Assembly (NCBI GenBank): GCA_017654935.2
Contig: CM065704.1
Span: forward strand, 27,258,968 to 27,322,967
DNA: 64,000 nucleotides
Origin: Phymorhynchus buccinoides
Lineage: Eukaryota > Mollusca > Gastropoda > Neogastropoda > Raphitomidae
Reading direction: 5' to 3'
The position numbers and the translations under genes are program-made. Position 1 is the first letter of the stretch. The number at the start of each line of letters is the position of its first letter. Positions 44,668-57,455 of the stretch are shown here, one piece after another. The notes beneath the pieces were generated by a model. The model was not told where the DNA came from and made no database searches. It saw only the letters and a program-made list of their open reading frames with translations.

Positions 44668-45497
44668 AGCCGTGGCGTAGTGGTTAGCGTCGTGGACTAC
44701 TGGCTGGGAGGTCTTGGGTTCGAATCCCATCAGAGGCGAGGGTTTTTTCGGTCCTGGACCGACTCCTACCCAGAGTGAGTGGCTATGGACTCAATGGGAA
44801 GACTGAAACCACACAGTCGAGCTTAATCTGCTTAATGGATGCGATTCTGAGAGTGTTGCTCTAATGTCAAGACCAACACTGCAGGTGTCTGTAGTTCTCG
44901 GGCCTGGTTAACGCTGGGATATCATTATGAAAGGAAGCGTAGAATACAGCCCTGTCATGACCGATACGGAACTCCATAGCATCATCATCATCATCATAGT
45001 CATCCGCCTCATTTCCATTAATCATTAAAAATAAAAGTCTCAAGTTCTGCGGCTTTGCAAGCCCTGCTCTCATGGTGACCTCAGTTTCGGTTTCCAATCC
45101 AGTCTATGCCTTGGTGCATTCGGGTCAAAGTCATGGGGATCAGTGTGTTCTGGGGAGCTGTCGTTGGACGGTCGTGGTGGCGCCTTCGGAGGAGGACCTC
45201 ACTCACGCTGGCTCCACGACTAAGACAATAGTGTCGTCAATAGGGGGCTTAGTAGGTGGTGTCCTGAACAGGTACTACTGAACTCCACCGAGGTGACTCA
45301 GCAGCAGTGCAGTGCCTCCTCGGTTGGTTGCCTCCTGACAAACATTCGCTCCCCTTGAGCAGCTGGTCTCGGATTCTGCAACCTGAACGTGCGGAGGTGT
45401 GGCTGCGAACTGGGAATCGGAATGAGCGGCGTGGGAGCAACGCCACTGTACGGCCCAGAAGATGAGACAGCCAAAAAAAAAAAAAAAAAAAAAAAAA
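44668..45497 (+). repeat. tRNA-derived SINE head with downstream poly-A-tailed sequence
   Basis: At 44668-44741 an A-box-like GGCGTAGTGGTTAGCG and a perfect B box (GGTTCGAATCC) mark a tRNA-like Pol III promoter. The sequence continues without clear break to an A tract at 45473-45497. Whether this is one long SINE or a SINE followed by another poly-A retrosequence is unresolved. A short (ATC)n lies near 44980. Confidence 0.55.
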
Positions 45498-45517
45498 GTT
45501 TGAGATTAAACCCTTAT

Positions 45518-46590
45518 CTAAAAAAATATAAAAACAAAGTCGAATTTGAAACTTTGTTTGTTTGTTTTGTTTTTATTACATTTTTCTTCTTCTACCAGTC
45601 ATGCCCACCTGCCGTCACCGTCAATTACTGACATAATACTGGGGTTACAAGAATTCTGCAGCGCGGAAGGAAAAAACACAGTGGCCACGGGTACGGCGTT
45701 GGTGCAACACTTCTTCCTAGTCAAATGTTTCGTCAAGTTTTCTTATTTCGTATATTTAACCCTTCCACCGCAAATATCGCATTTATGCACCACAATGATT
45801 TAACACCCATGTCACTAAAGCTGGAGACAGACTATGCGACTGCCTCATATGACTCGATCAGGTTGTGACGTAGATCAAATTTTGTTTCCCGCACAGAAGA
45901 GGTCACAAGCCATCTGACTCGATCAGACTCGATCAGTGAAATTTAGAACCCGCCCTATTCGGCCCTGTCACCTCACTGGGCCCGACTGAGTCAGACTGAT
46001 CGAGTTAGATGGTATGCAAATGAGGTAAACCGTCACGACCTGATCAAGTCACATGAGGCAGTCACATAGTCTGTCGCCAGCTTAAAAGGTATCAAATCAG
46101 GTCCTGTTATTCGAAGAACCTATTTTCTTAATTTTGGGAGGTAAGGATAGGCCTAATGTTATACATGTCGCAGAGGAGTTAACAATATTGCAAATACATT
46201 TTTTTCTCTACCCAGTTAAGTTCAATGGTATGTTTTGGCTGAAATATGGCTGGCGGCGAATGGGTTAACACTGGTTTAACGCATCTTGGTAAGGTATAGG
46301 ATAGGGTCAGAATACGTCAGAGTTAATGTCAGTATTTTTTAAAGACTGTCTTAGACATTTGCGCACAAATAAATGTATGCGTCCTAGTGCCGTAAGGGGT
46401 ACAGTCTAGAGAATGTGAGATACGGGCCCGTACCCCGAGCCTCTGCCCAAAACGAAAAGAAAACTAGATAAATAAGGGCTCCTAGGGCGTGCGCGGCTGA
46501 GCACCACTGGCTAGACCAAGAAGGCCCAGCCGAGCACACATCAATGGGGGTTCAAATTCGACTTTGTTTTTATTTTATGAATATTTTTAG
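45518..46590. mobile_element. Terminal-inverted-repeat element (about 1.07 kb)
   Basis: Left ATAAAAACAAAGTCGAATTT (45527-45548) is matched in reverse complement at 46550-46580, with weaker similarity outward (CTAAAAA...). It encloses the foldback at 45818-46083. No transposase motif was found. It shares ACAAAGTCGAA with the element at 31652-32390. Confidence 0.5.
45818..46083. repeat. 266-bp foldback element
   Basis: The first roughly 53 bp (AAGCTGGAGACAGACTATGC...) are the near-exact reverse complement of the last 53 bp (...CATAGTCTGTCGCCAGCTT). Internal GACTCGATCAG motifs repeat in both orientations. No coding capacity. MITE-like. Confidence 0.75.
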
Positions 46591-46604
46591 AAAATTACTT
46601 GTAG

Positions 46605-46790
46605 CGGTGCCATAGCCGATGAGGTTTAACCGAGGCGTGGTCACCGCTACAGCTATCTGTATTAATAAAAAGTCGGGACTTTACTGGTTTCGTACTGCCT
46701 CCGGGCATTGCCTCCAGTATTGTTCCCACCATATTTGTATTTACAAATGTCCCATATGTGTCTGATTCAGACCAAGAGGACGTAAAACTC
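46605..46790 (+). repeat. Dispersed 180-bp repeat (copy 1 of 2)
   Basis: Nearly identical to 62693-62875 in direct orientation. Shared blocks include AATGAGGTTTAACCGAGGCG (with one G/A change here), GCCTCCGGGCATTGCCTCCA and ACAAATGTCCCATATGTGTC. Confidence 0.8.
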
Positions 46791-46961
46791 CATTTTCTCT
46801 CTCTCTTTTATGAATATTTATAACCCAGCGGTCGTCTGTGTGTGTAGTTTAATCTAAACAGAAAAATATAGCATAACCGTGTGTATTTTGAATTATGTGT
46901 TATCATTACGCGTCCCCATGTGAAGATGCTAAGACTGATCATGTAACATTTTGTTGTTGTT

Positions 46962-47267
<306 letters not shown>

Positions 47268-47464
47268 CTCTCCCCATCTGTCGATGTGTGTATGTGTATC
47301 AAATGTCTTTCTTTTCTCTTTTCCTCTTATCTCGTTCCCTCTCTCTTTCTCTGCCTCTTTCTATTATCCTTCGATAGTCTTTCTATCGTGCCCTCCCTCT
47401 CTGTATCTTGGTCTTATTCTTTGTGATGTCATCTGACCTTACTCTATGCTCTATGCTAACATTT

Positions 47465-48228
47465 ATACAAAGCACCCTCTATAGTCTAAGCTCCCGTAAA
47501 GCCTGTACTTTCCATGCTCCAGTAATACCCGTGCCCAAAACCCTTGTTCTAGACCCTTCATGTTCTAGCTATAACCGTACTCAAAACCCTCTCTGCTCCA
47601 GTAATACATGTATCCAAACCATCTGTGCTCCAGTAATACCCGTACTCAGAACCCACCATGCCCCTGTATAGATCTGTGTCCCAGGTATACCCATAACTCT
47701 TATAATCCCTGACTACCTGTATCCACCCCACCCCCCATACCTCATAAATACCCATTCATAACTCTCTATGCCCTATGAATACCTGTATTTAGTACCCTCT
47801 TTTCCCCAGTAATACCCGTATTCACGACAGAACCCTCAATGCCCCATAAATATCCGTATTCAGAACCCTATAGCTATATGCCCTATAAATACATGTATTC
47901 AGTACCCTATTTTCCCCAGTAATACCTTTATTCAGAACCGTCTATGCCCCATAAATACCCGTATTCAGAACCCTCTGTGATCCTGGGTAACACCTGTATT
48001 CAGAATCCTCTATGTTCCAATAATGCCCGTTTTCAGAAGCCTCTATTCCCATTGAATACCCATATTCAGAACTCTCTATGGTCCAATAATACCCGTTTTC
48101 AGAATCCTCCATCTCACAGTAATACCGGTACCCAGAACTGTCTGCTCCAGTGATACCCGTACCCAGAACCCTTTATGTCTCTGTAGTACCCAGACCCCTC
48201 TAACCCAGTAATACCCATGCCCAGACCC
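47465..48228. repeat. Minisatellite, about 35-bp unit
   Basis: About 20 diverged units follow CTCTATGCCCCATAAATACC and then CGTATTCAGAACC. A poly-C tract ends the array near 48226-48240. Confidence 0.85.
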
Positions 48229-48289
48229 CCCCCCCCCCCTCCTCCCCCTTCCTAAGCTCCTTGATAATGCCCATAACGTACCCAGAACC

Positions 48290-48770
48290 AAACTGATTCT
48301 GGCACAAATCAGTCTGGCAACAAGCAGATTTGCCGTTATGGCATTGCCAGATCTGGGACAGGATCATGCCATCACTACCACAGCAACACACACAACTGCC
48401 ACAATCAAAACGACACGTCTGCCATCATTCATCCAGAATAGAACCAGAATCAAAACGATGTACTGCCCAGTATCGGGCCAATACACTGACAGCATAGCAA
48501 CGATGTGGCCACTACGACGCTGGCCCAAAAGGTAAGTTGCCAGCATCGTCCCATAACTGGCTCCCCATCATGAGCCATCATTTACCAATGCTGGCCCGCC
48601 ATTAAAAGGGGTGTGCATATGGAATCGCGGCAAAGCTGGTACGATTACATGCCAGCATCGCACTCAAATGCTGGCATGATGGCAAAAACGACATGAAGCC
48701 AGCATCAGAACGATGCCGGAATGCTTACAGTACGGTTGTGACATACCGGTACGTACCGAAGTAGTCAAGG
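48290..48770. repeat. TGCCAGCAT-rich repeat (copy 2)
   Basis: Composition matches 41290-41560. GAACGATGCCGGAATGCTTA near the right end is the inverted counterpart of that copy's left end. Confidence 0.55.
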
Positions 48771-48849
48771 GAGAAAAACCTGAACATTGCATAGAAAGTG
48801 ATGGAATATTTTTCAATAAACTTAGCCTACATTCCTAACGATGCTATTA

Positions 48850-48852
<3 letters not shown>

Positions 48853-48897
<45 letters not shown>
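48853..48897. repeat. (GT)n microsatellite
   Basis: A pure GT array of about 44 bp. Confidence 0.95.
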
Positions 48898-48903
<6 letters not shown>

Positions 48904-49074
48904 CAGGCATACAAATGCGTAATGTAAAGCTTGAATATTATGTGCTACATACATTATCTAAGTAAATAAATAGCTAGGCTCATGGGTAGGTAAGTGTGTG
49001 CGGTGTCCCTGTGCGTGGTAGTGTGTGTATGCATGTACGTGGATGCCAGCTAATAACTCACTATTTTCGAGAGG

Positions 49075-49180
<106 letters not shown>

Positions 49181-49299
49181 AAGATAGACAGACAGACGAA
49201 CAGAAACAAAGATGTGAACGTATTTCGTTCAAAATAACACTCGCGAAACAGACAGCATATACGTTTATCACATCAGCAGTTTTCTAGTCAGTCTTGTCT

Positions 49300-49625
49300 G
49301 ACAATTCGATGGCTTGGAGTCAAAACAGACTAACTCGAAAAGGCCTGTTTCGAGAAAAACGCTTCTAAAGCTTTGAATAATTCCTGTAAAAAATCTAAGC
49401 TTCCCTATTACATTAATTTTGGAGTGGTGGTGTATTGGGGTCTCAAAGATATTATTGCAAAATCTGGAGTTATTTAGAATACCAACAATGGAGTATTTGA
49501 CATTATTGTTAGATAGTCCGTTTTTGCACGAAATTGGTGGCCTCAACATTTTCAAATGATTTTGGGTCAAACTGGACCAACTAAAACTTGGGCCCTTTTG
49601 ACTCAAATTTTTTGGGTAATTATTA
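49300..49625 (-). repeat. Dispersed 320-bp repeat (copy 2 of 2)
   Basis: Reverse-orientation copy of 24165-24485. Differences are a few substitutions and one short insertion (near 49515-49525). Confidence 0.6.
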
Positions 49626-49649
49626 CTTTTCAAGACAGCAGAGGACATA

Positions 49650-50115
49650 ACAACTATTTCGGAAAGCTGGGCTTGATTTTATTTATGGAGATAACTTGCC
49701 CAGGGGACCTCCCCACTCTTATGGGCATGATGACTTTAGGACAGATGGCGTTAGAAATGCTGTAGCACTGACAGCCAGGGCACATTCCTCCCAGTGTTGA
49801 AATCATATATTTTCACACAGGATTAAGCTGTAGATAATTTTTCGTTGCTGTAGAAAATCAATGTCCAAATATAGCTGTCAGTCTGTTAGGCTTGGACATA
49901 CTGGTAATACCGAAAAACCCGGCTGGGTACCGGTACCCAGCTCTAATAGTTAACACTGTTTCCATGAACACTGCAGCTTGAAAGCAGTGGAAGCATGACT
50001 GCAGTGTCACTTGTTCTGTAGAAAGTGTATTTATCCGCCTCTTAGTCTTTTTTTCCGTTATATGTAATTGAAGATAAGAAAATCAGGTTTTATGTCCTCT
50101 CGGTTTAAACAGCAC
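49650..50115. other. Unassigned intronic sequence
   Basis: No motif was recognised. A poly-G tract follows at 50119-50147. Confidence 0.3.
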
Positions 50116-50349
50116 ACGTGGGGGGGGGGGGGGGGGGGGGGGGGGGGGAATCATCAACCAACAAACTTTGAAGTAAAGTGCAAATTAGCTATCTTTAATG
50201 TCCTATTTATTTCTGTTTAAACATTTAAGCTTTTCAGTGGCATAATTTCCCTGCTACCCATGAGCAGCAGCAACAGAAACATTCACTGGAAATAATACAG
50301 TTATAAGATGGAAACTAGATGGTTTATGTTTGCCTATTAGAGCAAACAT

Positions 50350-50720
50350 TATAGGATTCTCCTCTACACCAGCAAATTTCCCTCCCCACTTCCGGCTGGT
50401 ACTTCAGGCTCTGATTTATACCGGGAGTGGTGCGTCATTACTCTGTAATAATCACACAAAAATAAGAATGCTTTTCGTGCAACCGTGTTTTAGTAATTTA
50501 AGATTTTAAATTTGGCAAATTTTGACATTTCCATCCCCACATCTGGCTGGTACTTCCGATTCGAGTTTGTAACGGAAACGTTGCAACGTTACATCTAAAT
50601 AAATACTGAAAATATAAATATATTCTGTGCAACCGTTTTCGAGTTATTCATCATTGCAATTTTGTCAATTGGCCAAATTTCGGCCACATTTTTGCCAATC
50701 GGTTTAATAGTGAAAATTTA
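50350..50720 (-). repeat. Second copy of the CCGGAAGT repeat family
   Basis: Opposite orientation to 13790-14205. It shares the 'cacttccggctggtacttc' box, AATAAGAATGC, TGCAACGTTAC and the 'ttggccaaatttcggcca' block in two units of about 155 bp. Confidence 0.6.
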
Positions 50721-50729
50721 GCATAAGAA

Positions 50730-51810
50730 TAGCTGGAGATCGTTGCTCCGACAACGAGTCCCTGAAGACGTAGGTCGTTCGCCGACTGCCGAGAGCGATG
50801 TGAGGAGCCGTCCTGTGCCTACCCTGCGTGTGGTTCGCTGGGGGTTTCCTGGGAGCTACAGGACTCTGTGCTTCAGTCATCGCTTGGCTCATCTGCTACG
50901 TTTGGTGGGCCCCATTCATTAAAGACAGTAAGGTCGTAACTCTTTCTCCTACACGGGGACTCCAAGGGCTGCCTGCATCTGCTGGAAAATAGTGTAGGGG
51001 GTGGTCATTCAGGGCTTTACTCTTTTGTTTTAGTTAGCCCTCATTTCTTAAAAAATATTATTGTGCATTGGGACTGTTCCTGTTCGCTTTACTCTAATGA
51101 CGTAATTAAAAATCATGAGGCCCCGGCGCCTGGGCTTATAAAATAGTTTATGTGGAGGAAACAAAGAGACTGTATTTGGAAATTTGATAGTTCTTGGCCT
51201 TCATGTCATGCATGGCTAGTGTTGTCCTTTTTCAGGAGTTTGGATGGTCATGTACTGATTTAGTGACGTTTGGGGCTTTACACTTTTGCTTTGCCTTTAT
51301 GATTTTTGAGGTGTTGTTGCCTTTTCTCTCAAAGGGTAAAGTCCAGTGCATGTTGTTTGACTGGACCAGTGTTTGGGAGTAGGTAAAATCAACTAGATTT
51401 CGCTAGTGGACCGTTTCGCTCTTTTGAAGCCCTTGTGATTAAAGATGATTTTTATTTTATTAACATGATGTAAAGCGTGGCAGATGGATATAAAAGGGGG
51501 GGGGATACTTCCAAGGAGTGTTTAACTGGATTTCTCCTCGTTGCTGTAATTTAAATTTTTGGAGCAAGCATTTTTGAAAGCCAAAGAGATTGGCTGTTTT
51601 AAGCTTTCGTTTTGTTGTCTCCCTTTGGCTGGGAACTGTGAGGTTGGAGTTGGACTTTAGGATATAGTTGTGTTTTTTGTGGGTAGCTTTTTTTGGAATT
51701 TATTTATTTATTTATTTCATGCAAAGCATTCTGTAGTAATTGATATTGTGTCATGAAATGGGTTTTTTAAAAACAAAATTAATTTTCGTTTGTATTCCAG
51801 TGGTCAACCT
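50730..51810. other. Unassigned 1.1-kb sequence
   Basis: GC-richer than its surroundings at 50740-50900. No coding motif or repeat structure was recognised. Confidence 0.3.
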
Positions 51811-51814
51811 ATGG

Positions 51815-52005
51815 CGAAATTTGTCACGCCAGAGGGCAGTCAATGCACTAGGGGCTTATCACGCGATTTTCTTACTTGGGCGTGGTGAGAGAGAGAGTGA
51901 TGGTAGGACCACTCACTGTCTCTCTCTCTTTCTTTATCCCCAACTAATAATATAGAGAGGATTAGCCCCACACGAGCGTCATGCCCTCTGGCGTGAGAAA
52001 AATCG
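51815..52005. repeat. Foldback element, about 190 bp
   Basis: TCACGCCAGAGGGCA at about 51821-51835 is inverted at 51982-51996 (TGCCCTCTGGCGTGA), with weaker complementarity extending about 35 bp. A short AG/CT-rich middle. Confidence 0.6.
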
Positions 52006-52562
52006 CACTAAGTCTCTCGTTGGTTAACGTCTTAGAGATAGTGCGTGGAGTGTTGGGTGAATGGTTTGGCTTCTGTTGTTGTGAACTCGTCTACCACGTG
52101 ACATACACCTTTTCTGATCTTCAGTAAGCTAGTGGGGCAAATAACGGTTATAGCGCTTCTGCATACCCAGCTGTTCATATTGTATTTTATCCAGGCTTCC
52201 TGATGAAAAGTTCAGTATGGTCTTCATCTCATCAGCATTTATCCAGAGGTCATTTCCGACAAGAGTCTTTACACTGGCTATGGTTTTAACAGTCACAACG
52301 GTTATTTGACAACTGTAACGGTCACTTTCTTTTTAACGTTCTTCTGCCAAACTGAAATTCCTTGAGCCATTTGTGAACTTTTGTTTCTAAGAGGGAAAAG
52401 TCTAAAAAAATTTTTATTGACGCCTGCTACTCTTGTTTGAATCAGTTGACTTGAGCATAAGCATAAAAGATTATAGGTCAAAAAACCCAGCATTAAAGAG
52501 ATTTTCACAGCTTGGGACCAACGTTCACCTTGCCGGACATTTTGCTTTGCTCAACGGTTAAG

Positions 52563-53615
52563 GACTCGTGTAAAATAATAATAATAATAATAATAATGAT
52601 TATTTATATAGCGCCTATTCTCTGATTTAGGGCTCTAAACGCTTTACATATTTAATACAAATACAGCATAGAATATAATTATCTTATAGAACATGACGAA
52701 CATACATAAATTTTACATGAGTAGAATATAGAAAAGTACATATATACAAATGAACAAAAACGCATATCTTGAAAAAGGTACACAACTTACAGAAACACAC
52801 ACACACACACATACACACACACACGCGCGCGCGCGCGCGCGCGCGCGCGCACATGCACACGCACACGCACACGCACACGCACACGCACACGCACACGCAC
52901 ACGCACACGCACACGCACACACGCGAGCACGCCATGTGACAGCCACTTCATCATTTCACGGAAACTGAGTACAAGGGGGTGGAGAGGAGCGGATTGGTGG
53001 GGGAAGAATTATGATCGTTGAAAAAAGTGCGTCTTCACAGCAGACTTGAAGGAAGAAGTTGAAGGTAAGTGTCTGATATTGATGGGAAGTGTATTCCAGA
53101 CAGTTGGTCCCTGAAAGGAGAAAGAACGTTGACCGAAGGACTTTGTTCTGACAGAAGGAACACGGAAGAGACGAGTGTCAGCAGAAGAACGAATTTGACG
53201 GGATGGGGTGTAGATGTGTAGAATGTCAGAAAGATATTGTGGTCCAGTACCAGAGACAGAAGAGAAACAGATGGAAGCCAGCTTATAGTCAATGCGACTC
53301 TGAACCGGGAGCCAGTGGAGGGACTGCAACAGAGGAGTGACATGTTGACGTCTAGATGTTCTGCAGACAAGTCTGGCGGCACTATTCTGGACCTTCTGGA
53401 GCTTATCCAGAAGGTACTTTGGTGAGCCAGCCAAGAGACTGTTGCAGTAATCCAGCCTTGAGAGAACTAATGAACAGACCAGAGTTTTTGTGGCTTCAGT
53501 GGAAAGAAAGTGTCTAATCGAGCTGATCTTGCGTATTTCCAGATATGCTGCCCTACAGACATTTGAAACATGCTGCTTGAAGGAAATGGTGGAATCAAAA
53601 ATGACAATTTGCGAC
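52563..53615 (-). mobile_element. L2/CR1-like LINE 3' end
   Basis: The minus strand reads STISFKQHVSNVCRAAYLEI, VCSLVLSRLDYCNSLLAGSP and KVQNSAARLVCRTSRRQHVT, then LHWLPVQSRIDYKLASICFS, WNTLPINIRHLP and SFKSAVKTHFF, ending near 53015. This is the C-terminal ORF2 region of the L2/CR1 group. The 3' UTR contains an (AC)n/(CG)n block (52795-52925) and ends in AGGCGCTATATAAATAATCA and (ATT)n near 52563-52600. It is 5'-truncated. The C-terminal frame is intact over about 200 codons, so it is fairly recent. Confidence 0.8.
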
Positions 53616-53619
53616 GTGA

Positions 53620-54085
53620 GTATTATGATAAATAAATGGTCTATCTCATGACACTATTCCTTTTTTTCTTGACAGAATCTTCACATTGCAAAATATATGG
53701 AGTGCCCCTCGTACCTTTAGGCCACAAAGGTTCATTTCTGTTAAATTCAGGCTGCTTCCACCTGGAGAGCACGTTGCCGCAAATGCAGCACCAACTTTTT
53801 ATTGCAGTTTTATATGGCATAAGGGGAAGATGTGATGATGATCCTCATACTATCTTAATGTGACTACAGACCCTGGTTTCTTGCATCTTAGGTGAATGCG
53901 TTCCCCAAAGTCCCCCTAAAAACATATTTAGAAGACACTTGTATACTATGGCATTCAATATTGATAGACAAATGGGTTTATTATGTGGGGTGCTTCGTGC
54001 ATTGATCTTAAGACAAATCAACAGTCTAATTATGCATTTCAGGTAAATAACAACACAGAATGTAAGGTAGCATAGTATGACAATT
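53620..54085. other. Unassigned intronic sequence
   Basis: No motif was recognised between the L2-like element and the receptor B CUB-like exon. Confidence 0.3.
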
Positions 54086-54092
54086 CAGTCAC

Positions 54093-54400
54093 CTCAAACA
54101 CCGTAAAAAGGAGGTGGAAATCATTGGGAGGATCGTAGGAGTTAGCCCTACCCCTACCCAAAACCATTGGGCTCAACATGTGTACGACTCCCTTGTTGAG
54201 GAGCACCGTTCGATCTTTGATGAACCCTGATTCAGAATGCATAAGATCCCGAAAAGTTAATGTTTCTATACTGAAAGATGCAAAATGTCCCCCAATGGTG
54301 ATGTACAGGAAGGTTAGCATCAAGACACAGTTTGAAGGAATGTTGAGGTGATGCTGACAGCAATATGGCCCGGAACCTTGCCGAGTTTGGAATCCCGAGG
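54093..54400 (-). CDS. Receptor B exon 2: CUB-like domain
   Basis: The exon enters in phase 1 (acceptor GGATATCAG) and leaves in phase 0 at TTTGAG|GTGACT. It encodes 102 full codons: QHHLNIPSNCVLMLTFLYIT, GGHFASFSIETLTFRDLM, VHMLSPMVLGRGRANSYDPP and NDFHLLFTVFE. The alternating strands and the closing D..F.L.FTV pattern are CUB-like. Length class, phases and position correspond to receptor A exon 27750-27383. An ATG lies a few codons upstream, but the phase-1 acceptor joins exactly to exon 60993-61569. Confidence 0.72.
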
Positions 54401-54404
54401 CTGA

Positions 54405-55190
54405 TATCCATATTGAATGCACATAGGTCCCTTAGACACAAGAACATATTCGTCAGTAGATGAAAGGAGAAACGATCAAGCTTTCTGAAATTAATTTGTC
54501 AATCTTGCAAAAAGAAATGCAAAAGACAGAACGGAGATTATCTATGTTAATTTACAACAGTAAAGAAATAAAACCTCACAATGAATAGAACAACATCAAC
54601 ATCAACAACAATGACATTAAAACAAAAGAATAGGTACTTTACTTTCTCTTTTTTGGTTTGCTTTGCACTCAGCACGCGATAGTGTGGTCGGAAGTATGAC
54701 CATGATCATTGATGCGCGTGTGTCCTGATTTTCCCCAAAACCTGCGTCTTAGCTGAAACACTCTTGTCTTCGGAAGGCTGGATCAAGTTTTCTGTTGGAG
54801 GGTTTCTCCCTTGGATCAAGACTCATAAGTCCAGAGTATGAGCACATGATTGTTTACCGAGTAGCCCACCCCATGGCTATAGCTTTTGATGCGGCTCTTG
54901 CCCACGTTTGATGTATCCGTATATTGTCAGTGGAGACAACAGTGCCACCTTTGCCCCACACTGTTCTGCAAGGACAAGGAGCCTAAGTATATCACCAGTT
55001 GGTCTGGGGCTGCTTATTAGTCCAGGCAAGTCTGGCTTTTTTTGCAGCCAACCTTGATATCTGAAGGCCATTTTCTATCCGCCACCTGCTATCCGCTGGG
55101 TTGGGGATCCATGTAAATACAGGCTACCCTCAATACCTTGAAATAAAATGTTCATACTTGGGCATATAAATTTTGTTTTACATTATCATC
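54405..55190. other. Unassigned sequence between CUB-like exon and LINE
   Basis: The stretch 54860-55080 continues smoothly toward the LINE at 55.2 kb and may be its 3' UTR. No independent motif was seen. Confidence 0.3.
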
Positions 55191-55199
55191 ATCATCATC

Positions 55200-56870
55200 A
55201 TGGTTGTCTTTCGGGTCTGAGGATGACATTCTCGCTGTGCCTTCATCTGTGGATGCGCATGTGGCTTTGGAGACCAAACTCAGAATCACACATGCAATTG
55301 CAGGTGGGACATGGAACACCAGCTGTGACAGGGACAGATGAAGCTCTGCGATGCTGCTCTCGTGCTACTGCCAGGCACTGCCGACAATCTTCTTCGAAAC
55401 TCTTCACTGCTCTCCCGGTCAGGGCATGCCAGCTGGTTCTGTTGGCTCCAGCAGCTTCAAGCTGACGAGGCCAGAGCCCTGTCCATTTAAGGTTGGCCTT
55501 GAGATTATCCTTGAATCTCTTCTTTTGGCGACACTGCTTGTGGCTGTCTTCTGTTAGCTCACCGTAGAGAAGCTGATGAGGGATCCTGGACTCCTCCATG
55601 TGGATGACGTGGCCAGTCCAACGAAGCTGGGCTTGGAGGATTTTCGCTTTGATGCTCGTTGTGACACCTCTGTCAAGGACCTCTTGGTTGGTAATGCAGT
55701 CCTGACACTGTATCCGCATGATTGACCGCAAACAGGTTGAATTGCTCAAGCTTCTTGATTCGACTGCGGTTCAGAGTCCATGTTTCGCAGCCATAGTGCA
55801 GTGATGTGATAACCACAGCATAGTTCTCCGCATGGGCCATCAGCACAGTCATTAGCAAAGAGAGACTCAAGTATGAGCCTCTCCAGTGTCTTTGTTTTTC
55901 TGCAAGGCGCCTCAGAACAAACAGGAGCCACCCAGACAGTATCTGATGTAGACGCCAAGATCAAGGTCTCTGACAGCATGAAGCAGTACCAGTACTTGGG
56001 TAATGAAGAGGTTGAACAACACAGGGGGAAGTACACAGCCTTGTTTCACACCACTGAAGATTTCAAAACTCTCAGATGTTTTACTGTTTGGCATCACTTC
56101 TCCTGTAATGTTGTCATGGAATAGCTGTATTAACATGGTGGACTTTGGTGAACAGTCACGTTTCTTCAGGATGATCCATAGTGCATCCCTGTTGACTGTG
56201 TCGAATGCCTTTGTTAGGTCAATGCAGACATCAAACAGGTCAATGTTTTTCCCAAAGCACTTTTCCAGAGCCTGTCTCACTGCAAAGATCATGTCGATTG
56301 TGCTATAGTCAAGGTGGAAGCCACACTGTGGAAGGTTTTCCTCTGAGACCATAGAAATCAATCTGTTCAGGATGACTCACGCAAGGATTTTCCCAGCAAT
56401 GAAGAGGCGGGATCTACGCCGGTAGTTCCCACAGTCTACTTTGGAGCCTTTGTTCTTGTGCAAGGCGATTATAGTAGCATCATGAAAGTCTGCTGGCATT
56501 TCTTCCTCTTCGCAAATACTGGTTAGGACATTGTGGAATGTCTCCAGACTGTCTTCACTGAGTGCCTTGTACACCCCTAGATATGAAGGGATACCATCTT
56601 CCAGTGATGGTGGATCATCTAGTTTATCGATGGCTGGCTGCTAAGGGATCTGATCTAGTGCAGCCTGTTCAACTGAAGATGGTCTGTTCAGGAGTTGGCT
56701 GAAATGTTCCTTCCACCTGTTGTTGATGCCTGCCTTGTCCTTGACAGTGCAGTGAAGATTCCATCTGCTGACAGCAAGGGGCGAGGCCAGATATTGATGG
56801 ACTAAAAACAGTCTTGATGGAGTTGAAAACTGTTAGAGTTGTTGCTGTGAGCAAGGCCTTGGATCGCATC
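55200..56870 (-). mobile_element. Non-LTR retrotransposon, decayed, internal deletion
   Basis: Minus-strand frames give: LLSADG-like linker near 56780; DFHDATIIALHKNKGSKVDC (about 56490); CGFHLDYSTIDMIFAVRQAL, DVCIDLTKAFDTVNRDALWI and SGVKQGCVLPPVLFNLFI (56310-56030); SLFANDCADGP (FAND in place of FADD, about 55850); YGCETWTLNRSRIKKLEQFN; then LRWTGHVIHMEESRIPHQLL and CPTCNCMCDSEFGLQSHMRI, a C2H2-like end near 55250. The thumb between FAND and YGCETW is deleted, and several frameshifts are present. It is the better-preserved relative of the fragment at 6640-7190. Confidence 0.8.
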
Positions 56871-56874
56871 AGTT

Positions 56875-57450
56875 TTCTTATCCTACCACTATCCTTGCAT
56901 CGCCCTGATTCTCTGTGGGCTGAGGCCTGGTGTGATTTGAACCTCGGTTGTTGTTTTTATGCTGAGCGTATCTTTCTGCCATTCTATGAATGCCCTGTTC
57001 TTTTTTATTTGGTCACGTTTGGGAAAGCCAATGTGTATCTATAGTACTAAGATTTTCTTGCTTTAATTTAAACAACGATTGAGGGATTGTTTCTTGCAGG
57101 GTTGGAACAGTGATGTTTTACGTGAATGCTATACTTTATATTATATAATTATTTCGGATACGTTCCCACCTTCCGTCGTGCAGTTTTTAAAAAATTGAGA
57201 GCATGGCTATTAGAAAAGTCCTTTTGCGATTTCGACTAGGTGTGTCTCCTAAAACAAATAACAAATATGGTTATGCTGCTTGATCTCCTGACGCTCTGTA
57301 TTGCCCTATTTCTTCCAATGTTTTTGAATCTGAATTTCATTTTGACCTTGTATACGCAATCACGCTTTGCTTTGTGGGACGTTTTCCCCGGTGGAAACTA
57401 AAAAATGTTACCCGGTACTCTCCTTGGATTATGCTGATAAAAAAATCATA
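56875..57450. other. Unassigned intronic sequence
   Basis: No motif was recognised. Confidence 0.3.
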
Positions 57451-57455
57451 AATTA

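Noticed and set aside
44668..44741. Functional tRNA gene on the plus strand
   Set aside because: The B box is perfect, but acceptor ends do not pair and the sequence continues into a poly-A-tailed retrosequence.
52130..52310. 57-codon open segment (VVTVKTIASVKTLVGNDLWI...)
   Set aside because: No family resemblance, and the length is within chance expectation for this composition.
52302..52508. Minus-strand open frame with a hydrophobic start resembling a signal peptide
   Set aside because: The apparent start is GTG. From the first ATG the frame is short, with no cysteine-rich follow-up, and the possible donor (AAGAAA|GTGACC) has no matching downstream exon.
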